Assembly (NCBI RefSeq): GCF_001514065.1
Contig: NZ_KQ948436.1
Span: 73,261 to 137,260 of the forward strand
Origin: Streptomyces antibioticus
GTDB taxonomy: Bacteria; Actinomycetota; Actinomycetes; Streptomycetales; Streptomycetaceae
Direction: 5' to 3'
Length of the DNA: 64,000 bases
Shown here: in pieces, positions 7,838-15,295 of the stretch
Position numbering within the stretch: position 1 is the stretch's first letter
Layout: every line of letters starts with the position of its first letter
Position numbers and translations under genes: made by a program
The notes under the pieces: model-generated
Told to the model about the DNA's origin: nothing
Databases searched by the model: none
What the model saw: only the letters and a program-made list of their open reading frames with translations

Positions 7838-9385
7838 TCAGCCGAGCCCGGGGCCCGCCGTGCCCGCGAGCGCTTCCAGGTCGCTCTTGCGGACCCGGAT
7901 GACCAGCCAGGCGGTGGCCAGGGCGAGTACGGCCATCGCGGCCGCCGCGACGAATCCCGTCGAGATGCCCTGCGTGAGCACCTCGTGGCCCCAGGGCGCG
8001 GGCAGCTGATGCGTCTTGGCGAACTCCGCCTTCTGCTCCGCGGTCCCGTCGGCCATGAAGTGGGGCAGTTGCTTCTCCGCCTCGTCCTTGCTGGCCGAGC
8101 CGAACACCGTGGTCAGGATGGACAGGCCGAGCGACCCGCCCACCTGCTGCGTCGCGTTGAGCAGTCCGGACGCCGCGCCCGCCTCGTGCTGGGCGACCCC
8201 GGATACCGCGGTGATGGTCAGCGTGACGAAGTTCAGGCCCATGCCGAAGCCGAACACCAGCATCGGGCCGAGCACGCCTCCGGCGTATGTGCTGTCGGAG
8301 CTGATCAGGGTCTGCCAGAACAGGCCGATCACCGCGAGGGCCGAGCCCACGAGCATGAACGGCTTTGGGCCGAGCACCGGCAGGAACCGCTGCGACAGAC
8401 CCGCGCCGAGCGCGATCACGACCGTCACCGGAAGGAACGCGAGTCCCGCCTCGATCGGGGTGTAGTCCAGCACGTTCTGTACGAAGAGGACGATGTAGAA
8501 GAACATGCCGAACATCGCCGCGGCCAGGCTCAGCATGATCACGTACGTGCCCGAGCGGTTGCGGTCGGCGAACATCCGCAGCGGGGTGATCGGTTCCTTC
8601 GCGCGCGTCTCGATGAACGCGAAGGACAGCAGCAGGACGACCGCGGCGGCGAAGGACCCGATCGTCAGACCGTCCCGCCAGCCCTCGTCCGCCGCGCGGA
8701 TGAAGCCGTAGACCAGAGACGCCATGCCGGCCGTCGAGGTCAGTGCGCCGGCGATGTCGAAGCGGCCGGTGTGCCGTTCGGACTCACTGATGTACAGCGG
8801 CGTGAGGACGGCGATCAGGACACCGATCGGCACGTTGACGAAGAGCACCCACCGCCAGTCGAGCCACTCGGTGAGCATGCCGCCCGCGAGCAGTCCGATC
8901 GCGCCGCCGCCCGCCGAGACGGCGGCGAAGACTCCGAAGGCCCGGTTCCGCTCCGGGCCTTCGGGGAACGTGGTGGTGATGAGGGCCAGCGAGGTGGGCG
9001 ACGCGATCGCGCCCCCCACGCCCTGCAGGACGCGCGCCGCCAGCAACTGCCAGGGTTCCTGGGCGAGTCCGCCGAGGAGCGAGGCGAAGGTGAACAGCAG
9101 GATGCCGGCGGTGAACACCCGCCGTCGGCCGAGGATGTCACCTGCCCGGCCGCCCAGGAGGAGCAGGCCGCCGAAGGTGAGTGTGTAGGCGCTGACGACC
9201 CAGGTGAGGTCGGTGGTGCTGAAGTTCAGGGCGTCTTGAATGTGCGGGAGTGCGATGTTCACAATCGTCGCATCGAGTACCACCATGAGTTGGCAGGCCG
9301 CGATGACGGCGAGCGCGATGCCGGGATGTCCTTCTCGGCGCGCTGCACCTGGCTTCTGATCTTTGATCAACTGAGAGGTTGTCAC
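7838..9385 (-). CDS. MFS multidrug efflux transporter, DHA2 (EmrB/QacA) family
   Basis: A 515-residue, 14-helix drug:proton antiporter in the cytoplasmic membrane. The first helix carries VVLDATIVNIALP, the DHA2 motif D1. The loop motif GGRAGDILGRRRVF (motif A) follows, and motif C appears as VGGAIASPTSLALI. The GTG start at 9385 follows GGGGGACCC. It diverges from a TetR regulator, and two identical palindromes lie in the shared promoter region, so it is very probably repressed by that regulator and induced by its substrate. The substrate cannot be read from the sequence. Confidence 0.93.
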   Translation of the reverse strand: MTTSQLIKDQKPGAARREGHPGIALAVIAACQLMVVLDATIVNIALPHIQDALNFSTTDLTWVVSAYTLTFGGLLLLGGRAGDILGRRRVFTAGILLFTFASLLGGLAQEPWQLLAARVLQGVGGAIASPTSLALITTTFPEGPERNRAFGVFAAVSAGGGAIGLLAGGMLTEWLDWRWVLFVNVPIGVLIAVLTPLYISESERHTGRFDIAGALTSTAGMASLVYGFIRAADEGWRDGLTIGSFAAAVVLLLSFAFIETRAKEPITPLRMFADRNRSGTYVIMLSLAAAMFGMFFYIVLFVQNVLDYTPIEAGLAFLPVTVVIALGAGLSQRFLPVLGPKPFMLVGSALAVIGLFWQTLISSDSTYAGGVLGPMLVFGFGMGLNFVTLTITAVSGVAQHEAGAASGLLNATQQVGGSLGLSILTTVFGSASKDEAEKQLPHFMADGTAEQKAEFAKTHQLPAPWGHEVLTQGISTGFVAAAAMAVLALATAWLVIRVRKSDLEALAGTAGPGLG

Positions 9386-9408
9386 TAAGGGTCCCCCACA
9401 AGTGCGTT

Positions 9409-9428
9409 AGTGAACGCTCGCGTTCACT
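9409..9428. promoter_or_regulatory. TetR operator 1
   Basis: AGTGAACGC-TC-GCGTTCACT is a 9-2-9 perfect palindrome just upstream of the MFS gene. It has the same arms as the site at 9457-9476. It is the likely operator of the adjacent TetR regulator. Confidence 0.8.
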
Positions 9429-9456
9429 GTCGCGTCCACGGTAGTGAGTCCGTCAT

Positions 9457-9476
9457 AGTGAACGCAAGCGTTCACT
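9457..9476. promoter_or_regulatory. TetR operator 2
   Basis: AGTGAACGC-AA-GCGTTCACT repeats the arms of operator 1, with 48 bp between centres. It lies on the regulator-proximal side and abuts a possible -10 (TAGATT, 9477-9482), so it probably mediates autorepression. Confidence 0.8.
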
Positions 9477-9572
9477 TAGATTGTGGTCGTGCGGCGTATC
9501 CCCCCGTCGTCGCCGCGCGTCGTCCCCGTGTCGCCGGAATCCCCGCTTCCCCTGCTCGCTGGAGAAACTCAG

Positions 9573-10196
9573 ATGGTTACCTCGCGCTGGACGGCCGCCC
9601 CCGCTCAGGCGGCCTCCCTCCGTCGGCGCGGCGCCGTGCTCGAACGCGCGATCCTCGACGCCGCGCTGGAGCAGCTCAGTACGGTCGGCTGGAAGGGCCT
9701 CACCATGGAGGGCGTCGCCGCGGGCGCCCAGACCGGCAAGGCCGCGGTCTACCGGCGCTGGCCCTCCAAGGAGGACCTCGTCGCGGACGCGCTCAAGGCC
9801 GGACTGCCGCTGATCGAGGAGGCGCCGGACCTGGGAGGGCTCCGCGAAGACCTCCTCGCGCTCTGTCGGCAGGCGCGTGACGCGATGTATTCACGTCCCG
9901 GCTTCGCGCTCCGCGCAGTGATTCACGAATGCGACGACGCTCAGGCGGAGCGCTTCCATGGCGTGATCTTCGGAGGGGTCGTGGAGCCGACGCTCAGGCT
10001 GCTCGGGAAGGTCATCACCCGTGGAATCGAGCGCGGAGAGGTCCGTGTCGATGCCGCGAACAGGTATGTCTTCGATGCGATCCCGGCGATGATGATGTAC
10101 CGCTCCAAGATGAGCGGAAGCGAATGGAGCGACCAGGAGCTGCAGGAGCTGATCGACCAGTTCATGGTTCCGCTGCTGCGGCCGAGCGGCGACTGA
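9573..10196 (+). CDS. TetR-family transcriptional regulator
   Basis: A 207-residue TetR regulator. The helix-turn-helix is seen in [23 protein letters not shown] followed by [19 protein letters not shown] (about residues 25-70); the rest is the ligand-binding domain. It is divergent from the DHA2 transporter, with twin palindromes between them, and probably represses that transporter and itself. The ATG at 9573 has GGAGA at 9561-9565. An upstream in-frame GTG at 9483 would add 30 proline-rich residues and directly follows the candidate -10, so I rejected it. The ligand is unknown. Confidence 0.9.
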   Translation: MVTSRWTAAPAQAASLRRRGAVLERAILDAALEQLSTVGWKGLTMEGVAAGAQTGKAAVYRRWPSKEDLVADALKAGLPLIEEAPDLGGLREDLLALCRQARDAMYSRPGFALRAVIHECDDAQAERFHGVIFGGVVEPTLRLLGKVITRGIERGEVRVDAANRYVFDAIPAMMMYRSKMSGSEWSDQELQELIDQFMVPLLRPSGD

Positions 10197-10312
10197 GGGG
10201 GTCTCGCAGCGGCCGTCGGGCCACTGACGGAGGGGGCTTCGCACCCACCGTGACGCCACTCGTGGAACCAGGGTGTCGCCGGGTGATCCAGGCGGCGTAC
10301 GCTAAGGGCGCC

Positions 10313-11014
10313 ATGCCGTACGAACCACCTACACACACCGTCGAGCGCTCCCTTCGTGCCACGACCGGAGCCAAGGTCATTGCCGGTGTCGACGAGGTGG
10401 GGCGCGGTGCGTGGGCCGGCCCCGTCACCGTCTGCGCGGCGATCACCGGACTGCGCCGACCCCCCCAAGGCCTCACCGACTCCAAGCTGCTCACCGTCAA
10501 GCGACGCACCGCGCTCGCCGAGGAGCTGCGGACGTGGGTGACGTCGTACGCCCTGGGGCATGCTTCTCCGGAGGAGATCGACGCGTTGGGCATGACGGCC
10601 GCCCTGCGTCTGGCGGCGGTCCGCGCCCTGGAGACCCTGCCGGTCCGTCCCGAGGCGGTGATCCTCGACGGCAAGCACGACTATCTCGGGGTCCCGTGGC
10701 GGGTTCGTACGGTGATCAAGGGTGACCAGTCGTGCGTGGCGGTCGCGGCGGCCTCGGTGATCGCCAAGGTTCAGCGCGACAAAATGATGGCCGAACTGGG
10801 TATCGACCATGCAGACTTCGGTTTTGCGGACAACGCCGGGTATCCGTCACCCGTGCACAAGGCCGCGCTGGAGGAGCGGGGACCCACCCCGTACCACCGG
10901 CTGTCGTGGGCGTATCTTGATGCGCTGCCCCAGTGGCGGCACCTCAAGAAGGTCCGCAGCTGGGCGGACGGACGCGTTCCGGAGATCGAGGGCCAGCTCG
11001 GCTTCGATTTCTGA
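10313..11014 (+). CDS. rnhB: Ribonuclease HII
   Basis: Cleaves the RNA strand of RNA-DNA hybrids and removes misincorporated ribonucleotides. The protein is 233 residues. The active-site residues are visible: the D and E of [14 protein letters not shown] near residue 25, the aspartate of ILDGKHDYL, and the later aspartate in [24 protein letters not shown] and [10 protein letters not shown] are typical of the family. TACGCT (10298-10303) lies nine bases before the ATG with only AAGGG between, so the leader must be very short. Downstream is a proline-rich hypothetical gene in the same direction. Confidence 0.95.
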   Translation: MPYEPPTHTVERSLRATTGAKVIAGVDEVGRGAWAGPVTVCAAITGLRRPPQGLTDSKLLTVKRRTALAEELRTWVTSYALGHASPEEIDALGMTAALRLAAVRALETLPVRPEAVILDGKHDYLGVPWRVRTVIKGDQSCVAVAAASVIAKVQRDKMMAELGIDHADFGFADNAGYPSPVHKAALEERGPTPYHRLSWAYLDALPQWRHLKKVRSWADGRVPEIEGQLGFDF

Positions 11015-11061
11015 TCGGCCCGTTCGCACTTATGTGCCACCCGCCGAGGCGAACCGCACCA

Positions 11062-11718
11062 ATGTTTGATAAAAGTCAGCTCATGCCTCTCCTTCCCGAG
11101 GAGCCTCAGATTCACGAGAGTGCCCAGGGTCCCCGCGCCACTCCGGCCAGTGGCCGTACCGCGCCGACCCCCCGCCCTGTACCCGGCCCCCGGCCCGCGG
11201 CGCACCCGCGTCCCGGTCGTCCCGGCCCCCTCCGCCCCACGCCTCCGGTGCAGCGTGCGCCGCATGACGTGGCCGCCAAGCCCGGACCGTCGGGCCCGGC
11301 GCCCCGCGCCGCCGCCCCGGCCCCGGTCACCCCGCAGATCCAGTTGATCCCGGCCTCCGCCGACGGCGCGCTCGACGCCGCCGAGGAAGCCGTGGACCTG
11401 CTCCTGGATTCGGGCCGCGCCCCCGGTGACGTGCTGGTGATCACCACCGGCGAGCAGCACCCGTGGGCCACTCACGAGCTGTCCTTCGGGGAAGCCTCCT
11501 ACTGGGCCCAGCACGACGCGGGCGACGACGTCTTCTACCTGGACGCCGACGCCGTGAGCCGTGCCGCCACGCGCCCCGTCGTCGTGGTCGCCGTCAATGG
11601 CGGTGCCGACGCCGTTGCCGCCACCGTTCTGCCCCTGGCCCACAGCCGGGCCGGCGCTCTGCTGATCGTCTGCGGCGACCCGCAGCAGATCAACTCGGTG
11701 CTGGGCGCGGGAGTCTGA
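11062..11718 (+). CDS. Hypothetical protein with proline-rich N-terminus
   Basis: A 218-residue protein I cannot assign to a named family. Residues 20-105 are rich in proline, alanine and arginine and are probably disordered. The second half looks folded: alternating hydrophobic strands and helices, including AAEEAVDLLLDSGRAPGDVL, VFYLDADAV and ALLIVCGDPQQINSVLG. DVLVITTGEQHPWATHELSF may be a ligand-binding strand-loop, but this is only inference. There is no signal peptide. It follows rnhB by 47 bp. The ATG at 11062 has no clear ribosome-binding site; an internal ATG at 11083 is an alternative start. Confidence 0.65.
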   Translation: MFDKSQLMPLLPEEPQIHESAQGPRATPASGRTAPTPRPVPGPRPAAHPRPGRPGPLRPTPPVQRAPHDVAAKPGPSGPAPRAAAPAPVTPQIQLIPASADGALDAAEEAVDLLLDSGRAPGDVLVITTGEQHPWATHELSFGEASYWAQHDAGDDVFYLDADAVSRAATRPVVVVAVNGGADAVAATVLPLAHSRAGALLIVCGDPQQINSVLGAGV

Positions 11719-11757
11719 GCCCGTACCGGTGAACCCGGGGGAACGCCGGGGTGACGA

Positions 11758-11779
11758 AGGCGCCGCCGCGGCGGCGCCT
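11758..11779 (+). terminator. GC-rich hairpin
   Basis: AGGCGCCGCCG followed directly by its exact reverse complement, an 11+11 palindrome, 40 bp after the preceding stop. There is no T-run. It is the probable terminator of the rnhB-hypothetical unit. Confidence 0.55.
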
Positions 11780-11939
11780 GCACGGTGGGGGGTTTGTCGT
11801 GCGCGGACGCCCAGGGGCGGTCCGTGCGCGTGCCCTCGCGGAGGTCTGCTCCGGCGCGGCTGCCCGGTGAGCCCGGGCTTTCCCCCATGCGTGACTCTCG
11901 CGCCGTACGACGCCTCGCGACGCCGCACGTTCGCCTGCG

Positions 11940-11963
11940 ATGTCGTACGACGCCGTACGACAT
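11940..11963. repeat. Perfect inverted repeat in a gene-free stretch
   Basis: ATGTCGTACG, four bases (ACGC), then CGTACGACAT: a 10-4-10 perfect inverted repeat. A CGTACGACGCC word that is part of it also occurs at 11904-11914. The 337-bp stretch 11719-12055 holds no gene I can support. It could be an operator or a terminator of the minus-strand gene ending at 12056. Confidence 0.5.
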
Positions 11964-12055
11964 GAACGTACGGCGGAGCCGAGTGATCCGTGGATGCCGT
12001 GGACGGACGACCGGTTGGTCGTACCGGAAGACGCCTCGGGGCGGCTTCCGGCGTC

Positions 12056-12688
12056 TCAGCGGGCTGCCGCGCGGCGCAGTACCTCTGACGCGGCACCGCC
12101 GGTGCGCGGCAGGAGAGGCGGCGCCTCGGACAAGGCGAAAGGTTCCGGCGCCGACGTGGAGTTCGGCCGGCGGCCGCCGCGGCCCTCACCGAGAACCTGC
12201 CAGCCGTCACGGGTGAGGGTGATGTAGGCGCCGCAGCGCAGTCCGTGCAGCGTGCAGGCGTCGCGCAGCCCCCACATCCACGCGCCGTCCTCCTCCGTCC
12301 AACGCGCGTCGCCGTCACGGCAGTACAGCAGCACGGCCGTGCGCACCGGAGTACGGCGGCGCAGGTCGTGCGGGATGACCCGGCGCAGCTGGGCGAGCAG
12401 CGCGTTGCGGAACATCCAACCGTCGGCCGGTGCCGGGCGGCGCGTGAACGAGGCGCTCGCGCGCAGCCGTTCGTCCGCGTCGAGGACGGCGACGATCGCC
12501 GTCGCGGTCGTCGGACGATGCCGGGAGTGCAGTCCGCTGACGACCTCGCGGGGATTGCGCAGCAGGGGAATCCCGGCTGCGGCCCACTCCGCGGGTTCGA
12601 GCAGACGGGTGAGCGGGTTGGATGCGGCGGACAGGTCGGCAGACGTCGACGTGGATGCCGCCGAGGACGGAGCGAATCCGAAGGTCAC
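12056..12688 (-). CDS. Hypothetical protein
   Basis: A 210-residue protein I do not recognise. It begins VTFGFAPSSAASTSTSADLSAA, then reads like a small globular domain with TAIVAVLDADERLRASASFTR, MFRNALLAQLRRVIP and TAVLLYCRDGDARWTEEDGAWMWGLRDACTLHGLRCGAYITLTRDGW split over strands and helices. The last 40 residues are low-complexity. The RadC-like flavour of VLDADERLRAS and LLYCRDGDAR is only a resemblance. The GTG at 12688 is chosen because GGGAGG lies three bases upstream. It is divergent from the recQ-like gene. No signal peptide or membrane segment is seen. Confidence 0.65.
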   Translation of the reverse strand: MTFGFAPSSAASTSTSADLSAASNPLTRLLEPAEWAAAGIPLLRNPREVVSGLHSRHRPTTATAIVAVLDADERLRASASFTRRPAPADGWMFRNALLAQLRRVIPHDLRRRTPVRTAVLLYCRDGDARWTEEDGAWMWGLRDACTLHGLRCGAYITLTRDGWQVLGEGRGGRRPNSTSAPEPFALSEAPPLLPRTGGAASEVLRRAAAR

Positions 12689-12996
12689 GGTCCTCCCTTC
12701 GGCTACGCGCCCACACTGCGGGCGGGGTCGGATTCGGGGGAACGCACGCCGCAGCAGAGCCCTACCGGACCACGGGCGAGCCGTGCGGGGAGCGGAGTTC
12801 AATTCTTCCTGTCGAACTTGAATGCGGCAACGAGCAATTGGGGCCACCGTCCGCTATCTGACGGTGTGTGGTTTATATCCCTACCCGGTGTTTCCTGCTG
12901 CGATGCCAGACACGCGCGCGTGCCTGACGCACAGGATGCCCGGTGTCACGCGTTGTGAAGTGGCCGATTGTCAGTGCCATCGGGTTGCATGGAGAC
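12689..12996. other. Divergent promoter region ahead of the recQ-like gene
   Basis: No gene is visible. CACCGTC (12845-12851) and GACGGTG (12860-12866) form a 7-8-7 inverted repeat. Just after it is an AT-rich TATATC (12874-12879) that could be the -10 of the recQ-like gene. The repeat is placed like an operator. This is inference from position only. Confidence 0.4.
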
Positions 12997-15156
12997 ATGG
13001 ACAACCTGGAGCTCCGTGCCGAAGCCGATGCCGTCCTCGCCGAGCTGGTCGGGGCCCCGGACGGCTCCGCGCGATTGCGGGAGGACCAGTGGCAGGCGGT
13101 GGCGGCGCTGGTGGAGGACCGACGGCGCGCGCTGGTGGTGCAGCGCACCGGCTGGGGCAAGTCGGCGGTGTACTTCGTCGCCACCGCGCTGCTGCGCCGA
13201 CGCGGTGCGGGCCCGACGGTGATCGTCTCGCCGCTCCTGGCGCTCATGCGCAACCAGGTCGAGTCGGCGGCGCGGGCCGGGATCCGGGCACGCACCATCA
13301 ACTCGGCCAATCCCGAGGAGTGGGACACCATCCACGAGGAGGTGGAGCGGGGCGAGACCGACGTGCTCCTGGTCAGCCCCGAGCGTCTCAACTCCGTCGA
13401 CTTCCGCGACCAGTTGCTGCCCAAGCTGGCGGCCACGACCGGTCTGCTGGTGGTCGACGAAGCGCACTGCATCTCCGACTGGGGGCATGACTTCCGGCCC
13501 GACTACCGCCGGCTGCGCGCGATGCTCACCGAGCTGGCCCCAGGGGTTCCGGTGCTGGCCACCACCGCGACGGCCAACGCGCGCGTCACCGCGGACGTGG
13601 CCGAGCAACTCGGCACCGGCGCAGGGGAAGCACTGGTGCTGCGCGGCCCGTTGGAGCGGGAGAGCCTGCGCCTCGGCGTGGTCCGGCTGCCGGACGCCGC
13701 ACACCGCCTGGCCTGGCTCGCCGAGCACCTGGACGAGCTGCCGGGTTCCGGAATCATCTACACGCTGACGGTCGCCGCCGCCGAGGAGGCCACCGCCCAT
13801 CTGCGACAGCGAGGCCACCAGGTCGCCTCCTACACGGGACGCACGGAGAACGCCGACCGGCTCCAGGCCGAGACCGACCTGCTGGAGAACCGGGTCAAGG
13901 CGCTCGTCGCGACCTCGGCGCTTGGCATGGGCTTCGACAAGCCCGACCTGGGTTTCGTCATCCATCTCGGCTCGCCGTCCTCACCGATCGCCTACTACCA
14001 GCAGGTCGGCCGCGCGGGACGCGGCGTGGCCCACGCCGATGTGCTGCTGCTGCCGGGCAAGGAGGACGAGGCCATCTGGCGCTACTTCGCCGACACCGCC
14101 TTCCCGCCGGAGGCGCAGGTCCGCCAGACCCTCGCGGCGCTGGCCGAGGCGGGCCGGCCCCTGTCCGTGCCCGCCCTGGAGGCGGTCGTGGACCTCCGGC
14201 GCACCCGGCTGGAGACCATGCTCAAGGTCCTCGACGTCGACGGGGCCGTCAAACGGGTCAAGGGCGGCTGGATCGCCACCGGCGAGCCATGGGTGTACGA
14301 CGCCGAGCGGTACGCCTGGGTGGCACGCCAGCGCGCGGCCGAGCAGCAGGCCATGCGCGACTACGTGAGCACGGCCGGGTGCCGGATGGAATTCCTGCGC
14401 CGCCAGCTGGACGACGAAGGGGCGGCCCCCTGTGGCCGCTGTGACAACTGCGCCGGGCCCTGGGCAGACACCTCCGTGTCGACGGAGACGCTGACGGCGG
14501 CGACGAAGGAACTGGACCGTCCGGGCGTGGAGGTCGAACCACGCCGGATGTGGCCGACCGGGATGCCAGCCCTGGGTATCGACCTAAAGGGCCGCATCCC
14601 GGCCAAGGAGCAGTGCTCCACCGGGCGCGCCCTGGGGCGGCTCTCCGACATCGGCTGGGGCAACCGGCTGCGCCCGCTGCTGGCCGAGGACGCTCCCGAC
14701 GGCCCGGTCCCCGACGACGTGCTGCGGGCCGCGGTGGCCGTTCTCGCCGACTGGGCGCGCTCGCCGGGCGGGTGGGCCTCCGGCGCCGGGGAAGCCGCCG
14801 CCCGGCCGGTGGGCGTCGTCGCCGTACCGTCCCTGGCCCGCCCACGCCTGGTGGGTTCCCTGGCCGAGGGCATCGCCGGCATCGGCCGCCTCCCGTTCCT
14901 GGGCACGTTGACGTACACGGGTCCGGGGGGTGCGCACGCGGCCCGGCGCAGCAATTCCGCCCAGCGGCTCAGGGCGCTGTCCGGCAGTTTCGCCGTTTCC
15001 GACGAACTGGCCGAAGCACTGGCCCGCACACCCGGCCCCGTCCTGCTCGTGGACGACTACACCGACTCCGGCTGGACCTTGGCGGTCGCGGCCCGGCTGC
15101 TTCTCCGGGCGGGGAGCGAGCGGGTGCTGCCCCTCGTGCTTGCTGCGGCGGGCTGA
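12997..15156 (+). CDS. recQ: RecQ-family DNA helicase with C-terminal phosphoribosyltransferase-like domain
   Basis: An ATP-dependent 3'-5' helicase of the RecQ family, 719 residues. Helicase motifs are clear: LREDQWQAV (motif 0), TGWGKSAVYF (motif I), IVSPLLALMRNQV (Ia), LVVDEAHCISDWGHDFRPDY (II and the aromatic loop), VLATTATA (III), and QQVGRAGRG (VI). A zinc-binding set follows (GCRMEFL, then CGRCDNC near residue 470). The winged-helix/HRDC end is replaced by about 200 residues that finish in VLLVDDYTDSGWTLAVAARLLLRAG. That is the PRPP-binding motif of type I phosphoribosyltransferases. I take the ATG at 12997; an upstream in-frame GTG at 12943 is possible. Confidence 0.85.
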   Translation: MDNLELRAEADAVLAELVGAPDGSARLREDQWQAVAALVEDRRRALVVQRTGWGKSAVYFVATALLRRRGAGPTVIVSPLLALMRNQVESAARAGIRARTINSANPEEWDTIHEEVERGETDVLLVSPERLNSVDFRDQLLPKLAATTGLLVVDEAHCISDWGHDFRPDYRRLRAMLTELAPGVPVLATTATANARVTADVAEQLGTGAGEALVLRGPLERESLRLGVVRLPDAAHRLAWLAEHLDELPGSGIIYTLTVAAAEEATAHLRQRGHQVASYTGRTENADRLQAETDLLENRVKALVATSALGMGFDKPDLGFVIHLGSPSSPIAYYQQVGRAGRGVAHADVLLLPGKEDEAIWRYFADTAFPPEAQVRQTLAALAEAGRPLSVPALEAVVDLRRTRLETMLKVLDVDGAVKRVKGGWIATGEPWVYDAERYAWVARQRAAEQQAMRDYVSTAGCRMEFLRRQLDDEGAAPCGRCDNCAGPWADTSVSTETLTAATKELDRPGVEVEPRRMWPTGMPALGIDLKGRIPAKEQCSTGRALGRLSDIGWGNRLRPLLAEDAPDGPVPDDVLRAAVAVLADWARSPGGWASGAGEAAARPVGVVAVPSLARPRLVGSLAEGIAGIGRLPFLGTLTYTGPGGAHAARRSNSAQRLRALSGSFAVSDELAEALARTPGPVLLVDDYTDSGWTLAVAARLLLRAGSERVLPLVLAAAG

Positions 15157-15225
15157 GCCGCCTCACCGGGAGCCACGCCTCGCGTGCACGGCTCGGCAGG
15201 CGGTCGGTGGAGCGCGAGCGGCGAA

Positions 15226-15255
15226 TTGACGTGTCCCTGGCCCGAGTTATCCACA
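15226..15255 (+). promoter_or_regulatory. Probable promoter of the DUF4192 gene with an embedded DnaA-box sequence
   Basis: TTGACG (15226-15231), 16 bp, then TATCCA (15248-15253) gives a good vegetative promoter for the gene at 15296. TTATCCACA (15247-15255), a perfect DnaA-box nonamer, overlaps the -10. Whether DnaA binds there is unknown. Confidence 0.5.
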
Positions 15256-15295
15256 GGCGCAAGCGGAATCCTGCGATTCGCGAGATCGTCTGGGC

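Noticed and set aside
7631-9388. 585-codon plus-strand frame over the MFS gene
   Set aside because: Composition is rich in Arg, Glu, Gly and His without any domain, while the minus strand reads as a clear 14-helix transporter.
9409-9476. Rex redox operators
   Set aside because: GTGAAC and GTTCAC arms are present but separated by 6 bp, more than in Rex sites, and the adjacent TetR gene explains them better.
12812-12827. SOS box upstream of the recQ-like gene
   Set aside because: TCGAAC-TTGA-ATGCGG has a perfect left arm but only 3 of 6 bases in the right arm, below what I would accept.
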